DNA of 63,271 nucleotides. It comes from CAZKUN01 sp964555935. GTDB taxonomy: Bacteria; Armatimonadota; Zipacnadia; Zipacnadales; VGFC01. Positions 16,401 through 24,566 of this stretch are shown in pieces (position 1 is the stretch's first letter; the number at the start of each line of letters is the position of its first letter). The DNA lies in NCBI GenBank assembly GCA_964555935.1, contig CAZKUN010000018.1, forward strand, positions 1 to 63,271. The letters are read 5' to 3'. The position numbers and the translations under genes are program-made. The notes under the pieces are model-generated. The model saw nothing but the letters and a program-made list of their open reading frames with translations. It was not told the origin of the DNA and searched no databases.

Positions 16401-17217
16401 CGTGGCCGCGGCCGTTGTACTCCTGCAAGCGGAAGTAGCGGAACTCGCCAGTGTCCGCGGCAAGAGCAGCTGGGGTGGCCCTGCCGGTAGGGACCATCAG
16501 GGCGTCGCCGGCGATGGTGAGGTAGCCCTGGGCGGAGACGCCGCTCTTGGCGCGCGCGCCGCCGTGCGGCTGATCCATCTCGATATAGCCGGCCGTGTCG
16601 TTCGTCCACAACGCGTCGCCGGTGGCGGGGTCGAGGGCCTGGATGTAGATGCCCTCGGAGGGCCAGATCCCGGCTGATACGTAGAGCACGTTGTCATCAA
16701 TGGCAGGGCCTCCGCGCACGGGCCAACGCGACACGAGCCGGCCGTTGCCGAGGACCATGTCATCGCCCGGCGCGAGTTGCTTGCGCCAGATTTCCGTGCC
16801 GGTCGCCGCCTCGAGGCAGTAGAGCATGCCGTCATCGCTGGCGACGTAAACGCGTCCGTTGTCGACGCATGGCGCGAAGCGAATCGCGGCGTCGGCGTGG
16901 ACCGACCAGACCTCGACTCCGGTCGCGGCGTCGAGGGCGTAGACCTTGTTGTCAGCCGAACTGCCAAAGAACACGCGGCCGCCGGCAACTACGGCCTGGG
17001 GCGCGTGATCGAAGGACATCCGCGTGTCCTCGCCGACCCAAGCGGGCGCAGGCGGGGCGGCCGGTCGGTACTCCCAGATCAGACTCAGGTCGTCGGGAAG
17101 GCTCTCAGGCGCGTAGCCGGAGCGGGCCGCGTCGAACCGGAACTGCGGCCAATCGTCGGCGGTTGCGGCGCAGCCGATCACGGGCAGTAGGAGCACGAAT
17201 GATAGTAGTCTGTGCAT
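13405..17217 (-). CDS. PQQ-propeller lipoprotein with embedded SAM-methyltransferase domain
   Basis: A 1270-residue protein starting at ATG 17217, where the export signal begins. MHRLLSFVLLLPVIGCAA contains a lipobox (VIG|C16), so it should be a lipoprotein outside the cytoplasm. Residues ~25-430 are PQQ-like propeller repeats (AATGVEVWSVHADA, AATGTEIWRKQL, PATGDALWTNDT). Residues ~450-560 form a class I methyltransferase domain: VDIGCGDGRLSYELA (motif I), YAIDADAKDVAAAR and NLLANLVVSGESV. A second propeller set follows (~600-980; YNGTQMWEHPL, TTGETKWTYQP, DTGDALWSVED). Then come a chitobiase-type C-terminal module (GEIRYTLDGTSPT, ~1040) and a LamG/3-keto-disaccharide-hydrolase-like beta-sandwich (~1086-1270). 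Related fusions occur in Planctomycetota. What a methyltransferase does without periplasmic SAM is unclear. It is divergent from the GH127 gene. Confidence 0.8.
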   Translation of the reverse strand: MHRLLSFVLLLPVIGCAATADDWPQFRFDAARSGYAPESLPDDLSLIWEYRPAAPPAPAWVGEDTRMSFDHAPQAVVAGGRVFFGSSADNKVYALDAATGVEVWSVHADAAIRFAPCVDNGRVYVASDDGMLYCLEAATGTEIWRKQLAPGDDMVLGNGRLVSRWPVRGGPAIDDNVLYVSAGIWPSEGIYIQALDPATGDALWTNDTAGYIEMDQPHGGARAKSGVSAQGYLTIAGDALMVPTGRATPAALAADTGEFRYFRLQEYNGRGHGPFVTAVDDCFVNELDVFRTDGGDRLARGLPSAAMAVYPDHIVYAYQSTISAVSRSALIVEKDAVDKRGAPIKTKALGAPLWTIEAEGTLGTSLIGAGDMVVAGVRSDSGGGIVVADTASQEVTATAGVDGLPLGLAAAGGRLYVTTDQGTIYCFGAATGTAPAKREPTVDDDPYGEDDIYAKAADEIIERTGITVGYCVDIGCGDGRLSYELAKRSELNIYAIDADAKDVAAARERLDSAGLHGTRVTVLQRKPGNTTLPNLLANLVVSGESVTGGKAPGSRLERERLQRPYGGVICVGKPGSMTLDTRGALEGAGEWTHQYANAGNEACSTDEVKGPLGMLWYADNTLVMPSRHGRGPSPLFWNGVFIVEGIDAIRAVDAYNGTQMWEHPLPGILKPYDQEHLNGVAVTGSNICIADGKLFARHENKCAVIDVMSGEQVAELTAPPKPDGSIARWGYISCADGTLFGSLYNEAHQVTFAFVKSDMSLIYSESALLFALDATTGETKWTYQPEHSVRINTIAVGDGKVFLLDRPIAVRDRDKEDKTEHPAGKLVALDADTGDALWSVEDDIYGTMLALSEEHNILLMSYQATRFRLASEAGGRMSAFNPDDGARIWDVEEAYASRPLINDDTIYAQPGAWDLRTGERKDFNLTRSYGCGILAGSKNLLAYRSATLGYWDLTTNVGTENYGGIRPGCWINALPVGGMLLVPEASNRCRCSYLIKATIALQPYGVRSPRVDPVQAADSGSIDVRISADDPAGEIRYTLDGTSPTRQSKRYARSVKVTESATLTARVFRDGVAGPTSSGSYIIDPDIIPLGGDDWQVHDTPGAGPPESNWALDNGIIAEISNHFLGEAGNLDPLVERPGTYRAFAPGADFTDGEVSLDISSADDDGIGIAFRFADREHHYLFTMDRQRSFRVLALKNGDEYEVVSQNATGFVSGRWYALRVVLDGSNMSVWIDGEKEFEITDETLESGTFALYSWGSTGAKFRNVKWKAP

Positions 17218-17368
17218 GATGACCTCGCTGGCGGGGGTCTTGGCGGCTGGCGGCGGTTGTCCCTCCACATTAGACCAACAATGTTGCCGGCCTGTTAGGT
17301 GCGCGAGAGGCCACCGACGGCGCCGGCGCGAACGGGCGTTGACCGAATACCAGGCATCAGGAGCCCCA

Positions 17369-19219
17369 ATGGCCGCGAAACTCAATGCTTTCAGACCACG
17401 TGATATCAGCCTCCTGCCGGGCACGTTCCTGGATCGTTTCAACGTGAACCGAGGCTACGTGATGAGGCTTCAGCCCCAGGCGCTGCTGCAGAACCACCTG
17501 CTCGAGGCGGGGCTGAGCAACATTCAACTGCGTGATGTCACCCACCGCAAACAGCCGCGGTACGGCGACGACATGCACTGGGGCTGGGAGTCGCCGACAT
17601 GTCAGGTGCGCGGTCACTTTCTCGGACACTGGATGAGCGCGGCGGCGCGCATTGTTGCCAGCACGGGTGATGCGGAGCTGAAGGCTCGCGCGGACGGCGT
17701 GGTCGAAACTCTAGGTCGGTGCCAGCAGGAGAACGGGGGCGAATGGGTCGGCTCGATTCCACCCAAGTACCTCGAATGGATCGCGCGGGGAAAGAGCGTG
17801 TGGGCGCCGCACTACGTGCTTCACAAGACGCTCATGGGTCTCCACGACATGCACGTCTGGACGGGGAGCGAGCAAGCGCTCGAGATCGCCGAGAACTTCG
17901 CGCGCTGGTTCCACCGCTTCACCGCCGACTTCAGTCGCGAGGAGATGGACAACATCCTCGACTTCGAGACGGGCGGGATGCTGGAGGCGTGGGCGAATCT
18001 GTATGGCGTGACGGGTAAGCAGGAACATGCCGATCTGATCGAACGGTACGACCGGCCCCGGCTGTTCGACCGGTTGCTGGCCGGTGGCGATCCGCTGACG
18101 AACATGCACGCGAACACGACGATCCCCGAGGCTCACGGCGCGGCGCGAGCCTACGAGGTGACGGGCGAGAAACGTTGGAGGAGAATCGTCGAGGCGTATT
18201 GGCGCTGCGCGGTGACAGACCGGGGATACTTCTGCACGGGCGGCCAGACGGCAGGAGAGATCTGGACGCCGCCGCACCAATTCGCCGCGCGGCTCGGCGA
18301 GAAGAACCAAGAGCACTGCACGATCTACAACATGATGCGGCTCGCGGACTACCTATTCCGCTGGACGGGCGACGTCGGATACGCTGACTATATCGAGCGG
18401 AATCTGTACAACGGAATTCTCGCGCAGCAGCATCCGGGCACGGGTCAGATCAACTATTTCCTGGAGATGCAACCGGGCGCGACGAAGCACTGGGGCTCGG
18501 AGACGAACGATTTCTGGTGCTGTCACGGGACGCTGGTGCAGGCCCACACCGCGCACGATGCTTACGTCTACTACGGGGACGGCGAGGGGCTGACGGTCTG
18601 CCAGTACGTGCCATCGAGGCTTGAGCGGGGCAACGTCGAGATCTCGCAGAGCTTCGACGCGCACGCGGATGCGATCACGAGCTACGAGCAGTCGGGGAGT
18701 CAAGCGGTCGATCGGCCCACCGCAGCCAGCCGGCCCAAGCACTGGACCATACTGATGACCGTGAAGTGCGCCAAACCGAAGGAGTTTGCTCTTCGGTTGC
18801 GGCTGCCGCGGTGGATCGCCGGCGAGCCGACGATTCTCGTGAACGGCCAGCCGGAGGACGTGACTTCGGGCCCATCATCGTTCCACAGCATCCGTCGCGA
18901 GTGGAATGACGATGCGATCAGCATTCAGTTGCCGAAGGGCCTGACCACTTGCCCGCTGCCGGATGAACCGGACACGGTCGCGTTCATGGATGGTCCGATG
19001 GTGCTGGCGGGGCTGTGCGGGGAGGAGCGGACGCTCGTCGGCGACACCAATGATCCGTCGACAGTTCTCGCCCCCGCCCGCGAGCGCGAGTGGGGCGTTT
19101 GGCAGGACAACTACAGGACGATCAACCAAGACCGCCGGATCGATTTCAAGCCGATCCACGAGGTGGTCGATGAGCCGTACACGCTTTACTTCCCTGTTCG
19201 ATCAGGGACAGACTCGTAG
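17369..19219 (+). CDS. GH127-family beta-L-arabinofuranosidase-like protein
   Basis: A 616-residue (alpha/alpha)6-barrel protein of the DUF1680/GH127 group, which releases beta-L-arabinofuranose from plant-type glycans. ATG 17369 follows CAGGAG, and the longer frame to 17216 overlaps the divergent promoter region. The Zn-thiolate active site of the family is complete: general acid/base Glu297 in TAGEIW, zinc ligands Glu315 and Cys317 in QEHCTIYN, and Cys384-Cys385 in DFWCCHGT, of which the first is the expected nucleophile. The N-terminal MRLQPQALLQNHLLEAGL and WGWESPTCQVRGHFLGHW are also typical. There is no signal peptide, so it probably acts inside the cell on imported oligosaccharides. 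It is convergent with the small secreted protein gene at 19226. Confidence 0.88.
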   Translation: MAAKLNAFRPRDISLLPGTFLDRFNVNRGYVMRLQPQALLQNHLLEAGLSNIQLRDVTHRKQPRYGDDMHWGWESPTCQVRGHFLGHWMSAAARIVASTGDAELKARADGVVETLGRCQQENGGEWVGSIPPKYLEWIARGKSVWAPHYVLHKTLMGLHDMHVWTGSEQALEIAENFARWFHRFTADFSREEMDNILDFETGGMLEAWANLYGVTGKQEHADLIERYDRPRLFDRLLAGGDPLTNMHANTTIPEAHGAARAYEVTGEKRWRRIVEAYWRCAVTDRGYFCTGGQTAGEIWTPPHQFAARLGEKNQEHCTIYNMMRLADYLFRWTGDVGYADYIERNLYNGILAQQHPGTGQINYFLEMQPGATKHWGSETNDFWCCHGTLVQAHTAHDAYVYYGDGEGLTVCQYVPSRLERGNVEISQSFDAHADAITSYEQSGSQAVDRPTAASRPKHWTILMTVKCAKPKEFALRLRLPRWIAGEPTILVNGQPEDVTSGPSSFHSIRREWNDDAISIQLPKGLTTCPLPDEPDTVAFMDGPMVLAGLCGEERTLVGDTNDPSTVLAPAREREWGVWQDNYRTINQDRRIDFKPIHEVVDEPYTLYFPVRSGTDS

Positions 19220-19225
19220 CGATAG

Positions 19226-19786
19226 CTACTTGAACGCGCTCAGGTCGACGGTGACTGTTTCGGGCACGATGGTGATCACCTCAACGCGCTTGTCCTTGGC
19301 GGACACGCCAGGGATGGTGCAGTGGCCCGCGGCGTACAGCGTGTAGCTCGTGATGACGGGGTTCTTCAGCGTGAACTTCCCGCAAGGGGCTCCGGGTCTC
19401 GCGTCGGACTCGCAGATACCGACCTCCGATCCCACGCAATCGCGCATCTCCAAGTCCCTCTCGTCGCGGAAGAGCTTGAGGAACATCAGGCTGCCCTCAT
19501 CGGAAACCCACACGCACTTGAAGCCCTCGTAGTCCGCCGTCGGCGTGTAGGTGAACTTCCCGCCCTTTGCGCTCGCCCCGCCAAGCAAGTCCTGGCCGCT
19601 GGGGATGCCTGGGATGTTGTGCTCGATCGTCTCGCACTTCAGGCTTGCGTAACTTGGGGCGCCCTGGTCCTCGGAGAAGCACCAGATGAACTTCGCCTCG
19701 CGGTCGGCGACCGCGTGGGCGGATGCCAGTACAGTTGCCAGCACGACAAGTGCGGCCACGGTCACGAGGCTTGGGCTGCGCATCAT
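19226..19786 (-). CDS. Small secreted cysteine-containing protein, unknown function
   Basis: A 186-residue protein starting at ATG 19786 behind GAGAGGGA. Residues 1-26 are a clear Sec signal peptide ending in ASAHA. The mature part contains seven Cys (in IWCFSED, LKCETI, FKCVW, RDCVGSE, GICESD, PCGKF and GHCTI), pointing to disulfides and an extracytoplasmic location. It begins with the EAKFIWCFSEDQGAP stretch and ends in beta-strands (KRVEVITIVPETVTVDL). I do not recognise the family. Type IV pilin pseudopilin and DUF-type envelope proteins were considered without support. It lies downstream of the HEAT-repeat gene but is separated by a strong terminator hairpin, so it probably has its own promoter. 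Confidence 0.6.
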   Translation of the reverse strand: MMRSPSLVTVAALVVLATVLASAHAVADREAKFIWCFSEDQGAPSYASLKCETIEHNIPGIPSGQDLLGGASAKGGKFTYTPTADYEGFKCVWVSDEGSLMFLKLFRDERDLEMRDCVGSEVGICESDARPGAPCGKFTLKNPVITSYTLYAAGHCTIPGVSAKDKRVEVITIVPETVTVDLSAFK

Positions 19787-19861
19787 TGTCCCTCTCTGAA
19801 TCTGGTATTGCTAATCCAGTACAACCCCGGACCGCGCCCGGATACTCCCCTCTCACGCGAA

Positions 19862-19892
19862 ACAGCCGGGCCCCAAGATGGGGCCCGGCTGT
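19862..19892 (-). terminator. Strong hairpin terminator after the HEAT-repeat gene
   Basis: A perfect 13-bp stem, ACAGCCGGGCCCC / GGGGCCCGGCTGT, with a 5-base loop. It begins 26 bases beyond the stop of the minus-strand gene 19918-23079 and is followed on that strand by TTTCGCG. No long T-run is present, so termination may be partly factor-assisted. Confidence 0.75.
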
Positions 19893-19917
19893 GGCGATGC
19901 TAACGACGAGAGCCAAG

Positions 19918-22900
19918 CTAGGGCGTTGACTGCTCCAGCACGAGTGGGTTGCCGCCGCGATCGGTGATCCTGACGCAGGCGGCCCAGCCTCCGCCGCCCT
20001 GCAGGACTTTGAGGAGGATCTGGTTCTTGCCAGCCCTGAGCCTCGCCTCCACGACATCCTGGTCGACGGCAGGGGGCCTGGCGGTCGGGTTCTCGTGGAT
20101 CAGCTCGCCGTTCAGCCAGCAGTAGATGTCGTCATCGCTCCCCATCTTCAGTAGGACGTCTTGCGCAGTGTCGGACGTGACCTCGGCGAACAGGAAGCAA
20201 CCGACATCGGTGAGACTGGCGACGGCGGCCTGGAGATCGAGGATGCCATCAGCGCTCTCCAGAGCCGTCCACTGCCAGCCGAAGTCCTCGTCGCCGACGG
20301 TGACGATCTCGGTGAGATCGAGGTTGGCGGCGTCGACGGCGTCTGTCTCGCGCTGATCCTCGCGACCGGGCAACGGCCCGAGCGTCCAGTAGCTGGTGAT
20401 GAACCCCTTGTCGGCGACGATGTCGGCGGGCGACTTGTCCCACTGCTGGACCAGGACGGGCTTGCCGTCACGGTCGGTAATGCGGACGCTGAGCGCCCAC
20501 TGGGCGCCGCCGTTGAGGACCTTGCAGAGGAGGCGGTTGTTCCCGGCCTCGATGCGGGCCTCGACGACATCGGCGTCAACGGACCAGCCGCGGTTCAGGA
20601 AGTTCTCGTGGACCTCTTCCCCGTTGAGCCAGCAAGCCAGGCCATCGTCGCTGCCGATCTTGAGCAGCACGTCCTGGGCCGCTTCGGCGTCGAACTCGAC
20701 GTAGCAGTAAGCGCCGACGTTGTCCTGGCGCGCGGCGGCTTTCTCGAGGTCGACGTGCCCCAGAGGATCGTCCGTGGGGCGGTGCTTCCACGCGGCGGAT
20801 TGATCGTCGCCGTAGTCGACGGAGCGCGCGACATTGACCGGCGCATCGGTGGGAAGAATGTCGTCCTTCCGGAGGGCATCGCGGTTGCTTACGGGCCCGA
20901 GGACCCAGTATTCGGTCAGGAAACCATCCTTCGCGCCGATCATGAGGGGCTTGCCGAGGGCCCGCATGCGCTGCGCGGCTCGGGCGATGGTCGCGCGGTC
21001 CGTGAGAAGCGCGATGCTACTCTCCAGGAGCGTCAACGCTTGCGTACCCTGGCCGCTATTGGCCAGCGTATCGGCGATCGCAACGACGGCGCCCGCGGCG
21101 GCCTTCTTAACTTCGTCGCTGCCTGTCTCCAACAGCGGCTGGACCTTGGGGAGCGAGTCGGGATCGCCCAGCGTGGCGAGGTACTGGAGCGCGACGCGCT
21201 TCTCGCCATCACCGGTCGCGAGGGCGAGGGCATCATGGTAGATGGCAAGCCCGGCAGGCTTGTCCTCCTCGGCGATCGCCTTGCCTATCTCCAGATACGC
21301 CTTCACCGCCGCTGACTTCTCGGCATCGCTTCCGTCGCGGGCGATTCCGAGGACGAGATCGGTGGATGATTCGTCGTGGAGCTTCGCGAGAGCGTCGAGC
21401 CCCGCAACGACGACTTCCTCCTCGAAGGAGCCGGCGGCATCGGTGAACAGGCCCACGAGTTCGGCATCGCCGCGCGCGCCGAGGGCTCGCAGGATAATGG
21501 CCTTTGCCTCAGGCGTGGCGGCGCGGTACTCGCCAAGGATCGCCATCGTCGCGCCCTCGGCGGTCATGCCCGTCAGAGCTGCCTTGGCCGCGTTCGATTC
21601 CTTCTCGCGATCTGACAGCGCGGCCGCGACGAGTTCGCCGGCGGCGGCCGATGTCTGGTGGCGGCCGAGCGCCTCGATGGCGGTAACGCGAACGTCTTCC
21701 AAGGGGTCATTCAGCAACTCGACGAGCTTGGCGTCAGTGGAGCGGCCCGTGTGGCGGCCGAGGGTGCGCGCGAGCATGATGGGGGTTGGGTCATCGGCGC
21801 CGTCGATGGCATCGACTATAGCGTCCGCCGCATCGCCACCGGGAATGCGTCCGAGGGTGGCTTCGGCTGACTTGCGGACGACTTCATCTTCATCCGCCAG
21901 CGCGGCGATGACGGCTCCGGCGCTGAGGGGATCGCGTAGCTTGCCGAGGGCGGTAAGCGCAGCGACTCTGATCTTCGCGTCATCGTCGGTCAGCGCTTCG
22001 GTCAGCACGGGGGTGGCGGCATCGTCGCCGCGCTCGCCCAATACCCAGATGAGGGCGACGCGCGGGTCGGTCTTGCCGGCTCCCGACGCGATCGCCACGG
22101 TTCCGGTGACGCCGGCCTCGTCGATCTCGGCGAGGGCATACTTCGCGACGCCGCGGATGTCGCGAGACCCCTGCTTGATGGCCGCGATGAGCCGCGAGGC
22201 GCCTGTGGCGCCCGCGATCTTGGCCCAGCCCTCAAGCCCGGCGCACTTCTCAATATCAGTCGGAAAACTGGTGAACACGCGGTCGAAGACGCGACGGGCT
22301 TCGGCATCCATTCCGGCGGCAAGCAGCGTTCCTCCGAGCCGGATGTAGGCATCGCGGGCGGACTCGCGCTCAGTCGCGCTGCCGGACTGAACGGCGGTCA
22401 TGATGATGGCCCCGACAGACGGATCGGCGATCTCGCCGAGGGCCTGGACAGCCACCATGCGGACGCCCGAGTCATCGTCGGTCATGAGGGCTTCAAGCGT
22501 GCGGATTGCAGCAGGATCGCCGTGACGCCCGAGCGCATCAGCGATTCCGGCCCTCAGCGTTGCGTCGGGGGTGTCGGCAGCTTCGGCCAGCGCGTCGAGC
22601 GACGCTTGCCCCGGAATCCGAGCCAGCGCGAACCGCGCCATGTCGCCAACGTCAGCGTCGCCGAGCAAGTCGGCGATTCCCGCTACCGAGCCTGCCTGCC
22701 CGATGAGGGCGAGCTGGCGCAGAGCATACTGGCGCGCGGGCACCGTGCCGGGCCCGATTGCCGCGCGGAGCAGCGCGGCCTCGGCCGTTGACCGGGTGAG
22801 GAAATCGGCGGCGGCATCGGGAGCCGTCAGATTCTGACAGAGGACGCCGACCGCGATCCTGGCGCCGGCGGCGAGGCGCTCATCGTCGCCGCCGACGAGG

Positions 22901-23079
22901 GCCATGAGTTCGGGCAGCACGTCCGGCCCGAGGGTCGCGAGTTCGCGCGCGGCCTCGAGGCGGACGTTTCCGTCGTCATCCGATAGACGGCCAATCAGCA
23001 CGTCGGCATCCTGAGCGAACGCGCAGGCGGAGGCCAGGAGCACGACCATGGTCACCGCGTATTTCATCATTCGGGTCAT
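19918..23079 (-). CDS. Secreted HEAT-repeat protein with tandem PA14-like modules
   Basis: A 1053-residue protein with ATG 23079 behind GGAGA. Residues 1-22 are a Sec signal ending ACAFAQ. About 25-650 are HEAT/PBS-lyase-type repeats of ~30-35 residues. Examples are DDDGNVRLEAARELATLG, DDSGVRMVAVQALGEIAD, DDDAKIRVAALTALGKLRD and DPLEDVRVTAIEALGRH. The C-terminus holds two related beta modules, starting GFLTEYWVLGPV (~715) and GFITSYWTLGPL (~893). Each contains the line DVLLK(I/M)GSDD...CWLNGE, the PA14/GLEYA-like sugar-binding signature. The protein is thus a periplasmic or outer-surface scaffold with paired glycan-binding ends. It sits directly downstream of a Tat-exported oxidoreductase (12-base gap), with which it may be co-transcribed. 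No catalytic motif is visible. Confidence 0.82.
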   Translation of the reverse strand: MTRMMKYAVTMVVLLASACAFAQDADVLIGRLSDDDGNVRLEAARELATLGPDVLPELMALVGGDDERLAAGARIAVGVLCQNLTAPDAAADFLTRSTAEAALLRAAIGPGTVPARQYALRQLALIGQAGSVAGIADLLGDADVGDMARFALARIPGQASLDALAEAADTPDATLRAGIADALGRHGDPAAIRTLEALMTDDDSGVRMVAVQALGEIADPSVGAIIMTAVQSGSATERESARDAYIRLGGTLLAAGMDAEARRVFDRVFTSFPTDIEKCAGLEGWAKIAGATGASRLIAAIKQGSRDIRGVAKYALAEIDEAGVTGTVAIASGAGKTDPRVALIWVLGERGDDAATPVLTEALTDDDAKIRVAALTALGKLRDPLSAGAVIAALADEDEVVRKSAEATLGRIPGGDAADAIVDAIDGADDPTPIMLARTLGRHTGRSTDAKLVELLNDPLEDVRVTAIEALGRHQTSAAAGELVAAALSDREKESNAAKAALTGMTAEGATMAILGEYRAATPEAKAIILRALGARGDAELVGLFTDAAGSFEEEVVVAGLDALAKLHDESSTDLVLGIARDGSDAEKSAAVKAYLEIGKAIAEEDKPAGLAIYHDALALATGDGEKRVALQYLATLGDPDSLPKVQPLLETGSDEVKKAAAGAVVAIADTLANSGQGTQALTLLESSIALLTDRATIARAAQRMRALGKPLMIGAKDGFLTEYWVLGPVSNRDALRKDDILPTDAPVNVARSVDYGDDQSAAWKHRPTDDPLGHVDLEKAAARQDNVGAYCYVEFDAEAAQDVLLKIGSDDGLACWLNGEEVHENFLNRGWSVDADVVEARIEAGNNRLLCKVLNGGAQWALSVRITDRDGKPVLVQQWDKSPADIVADKGFITSYWTLGPLPGREDQRETDAVDAANLDLTEIVTVGDEDFGWQWTALESADGILDLQAAVASLTDVGCFLFAEVTSDTAQDVLLKMGSDDDIYCWLNGELIHENPTARPPAVDQDVVEARLRAGKNQILLKVLQGGGGWAACVRITDRGGNPLVLEQSTP

Positions 23080-23091
23080 TGGAAATCTCCT

Positions 23092-24345
23092 CTACAAATG
23101 CCACGGCGCGCGGTAGGGCTTGGAGAGCCACCGGTTGGCGTCAGGATCGTCGACAAACGCCTCGCTCACGGGGTCCCAGTCGAGCTTGCGCCCGGTGCGG
23201 AGGGCGATGTTGCCGAGGTGGCACACGCTGACGGAGCGGTGGCCGACCTCGACATCGCAGATGCAGCGCTCGCGGGACTTGATGCAATCGACCCAGTTCT
23301 GATGGTGGCTGCCGCTGAAGTAGAGCCGCTCATCGCCGGGACCGAACTGGTCGTTGCGGAGTTCTTTCGGCGAGGTCTCGATATCGCCGCGCGTCACCCA
23401 GACCCAACCATCATCGCCCTCGAAGGTAATGCCGAAGCGCCCGTCGGAGGAGCAGATGGCCTTCTGACCGGTCGCGTACGTGTAGGTGATCTCAAAACTC
23501 GTGGCGACGTCGTAGAGCCCCTCGGTCGGGAAGACGCCGCTGGCCTCGACGGAGGTCGGTCCGCTGCCATCCATCCCGAGGCCCCACTGGGCGATGTCGT
23601 TGTGGTGGGCGCCCCAGTCCGTCATCTTGCCGCCGGAGTAATCGTAGAACCAGCGGAAGTTGTAGGGGTGGCGGAGCTTGTTGAACGGGGCCTTCGGCGC
23701 GGGCCCGAGCCACATATCCCAATCGAGGCCCGGAGGCACGGGGGTATCGGGCTCGTACGTTCCGCCCGGCGCGCCACCGATGACGACGCGGACGGTGTGG
23801 ACCTTGCCGATCCGCCCGGCGTGAACCAACTCGCAGGCGAGCCGGAACTCCCAGCTCGAGCGCTGTTGGCTGCCGACCTGAAAGACGCGCCCGTAGCGCC
23901 GCACGGCATCGACCAGGCGCTTGCCTTCGTCGATGGTGAGCGTGAGCGGCTTTTCGCAGTAGACGTCCTTGCCGGACTGGCAAGCGTCGAGCGAGATCTT
24001 CGTGTGCCAGTGGTCGGGCGTGAGGACGAACACGGCATCGATGTCATCGCGATCGAGGACGTGGCGGTAGTCGTTGTACGCGTCACACCCCCCGCCCGCG
24101 CGGTTGTGGGCCGACTCGCGACGGTCGGTGTCGACGTCGCACACCGCCAGCACCTCAGTTCCCTGGTTGCCCAGCCCCCAGTTGAAGTGTCCGCCCGAGA
24201 TGCCGCCCATCCCGATGTAGCCGAGAGCCAGACGGTCGTTCGCGCCCATCGCGCGAGAGGGCACGAAGTAGGGCACGGACATCGCTGCCGCCCCGACCGC
24301 TGCTTTCTTGAGGAATTCCCTCCGGCCGTGCTTCTTGTCCATCAT
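23092..24345 (-). CDS. Gfo/Idh/MocA-family oxidoreductase, Tat-exported
   Basis: A 417-residue NAD(P)-dependent oxidoreductase. ATG 24345 (or the adjacent ATG) follows GAGGTGA. The N-terminus KHGRREFLKKAAVGAAAMSV is a twin-arginine signal, meaning the protein folds with its cofactor before export. RLALGYIGMGGISGGHF is the dinucleotide-binding loop, and DVYCEKPLTLTIDEGKRL contains the family's EKP motif. FYDYSGGKMTDWGAHHNDIA carries the conserved catalytic-region Asp/His. Exported members of this family are abundant in Planctomycetota and act on sugars or glycosides. Some use a bound nicotinamide cofactor in non-hydrolytic glycoside cleavage. It is followed after 12 bases by the HEAT-repeat gene and preceded by the GH29 gene, with a large inverted repeat between them. 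Confidence 0.9.
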   Translation of the reverse strand: MMDKKHGRREFLKKAAVGAAAMSVPYFVPSRAMGANDRLALGYIGMGGISGGHFNWGLGNQGTEVLAVCDVDTDRRESAHNRAGGGCDAYNDYRHVLDRDDIDAVFVLTPDHWHTKISLDACQSGKDVYCEKPLTLTIDEGKRLVDAVRRYGRVFQVGSQQRSSWEFRLACELVHAGRIGKVHTVRVVIGGAPGGTYEPDTPVPPGLDWDMWLGPAPKAPFNKLRHPYNFRWFYDYSGGKMTDWGAHHNDIAQWGLGMDGSGPTSVEASGVFPTEGLYDVATSFEITYTYATGQKAICSSDGRFGITFEGDDGWVWVTRGDIETSPKELRNDQFGPGDERLYFSGSHHQNWVDCIKSRERCICDVEVGHRSVSVCHLGNIALRTGRKLDWDPVSEAFVDDPDANRWLSKPYRAPWHL

Positions 24346-24466
24346 TCACCTCACAGACGTATATCGACAGCCCGCCGGAAGAGCCAGGCGGGCGATGATT
24401 CCTGTCGGCTAGCGCCGCTCTGGGTTTTCCCCCATGGAGCGTGAAGTCCTCTAACGAACACGGCAG

Positions 24467-24556
24467 GCCGTCTGTAGGAGGGGTTTCAACCCCGACGCCG
24501 TGGCAGCGTTCGAGGATGAACGGATGGTCGGGGTTGAAACCCCTCCTACAGACGGC
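24467..24556. repeat. 30-bp perfect inverted repeat with nested hairpins
   Basis: Left arm 24467-24496 and right arm 24527-24556 are exact reverse complements over 30 bases, separated by a 30-base loop. Each arm contains its own hairpin, GGGGT-TTCA-ACCCC on the left and the mirror on the right. It lies between the stop of the GH29 gene (24567) and the start of the oxidoreductase gene. It could stop transcription or stabilise RNA ends. A degenerate single arm occurs at 895-920. Confidence 0.9.
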
Positions 24557-24566
24557 AACCTCCCGA

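Noticed and set aside
15124..16677. 517-codon open frame on the plus strand opposite the PQQ lipoprotein gene
   Set aside because: It is the complementary shadow of a high-GC gene: no start signal, no domain, and the opposite frame has clear motifs throughout. The same holds for long shadows opposite the sulfatase (38765-40372) and the HzsA-like gene (59570-60811).
24467..24556. 30-base repeat, 30-base spacer, 30-base repeat resembling a minimal CRISPR unit
   Set aside because: The two arms are inverted, not direct, and there is no third repeat or cas gene in the window.
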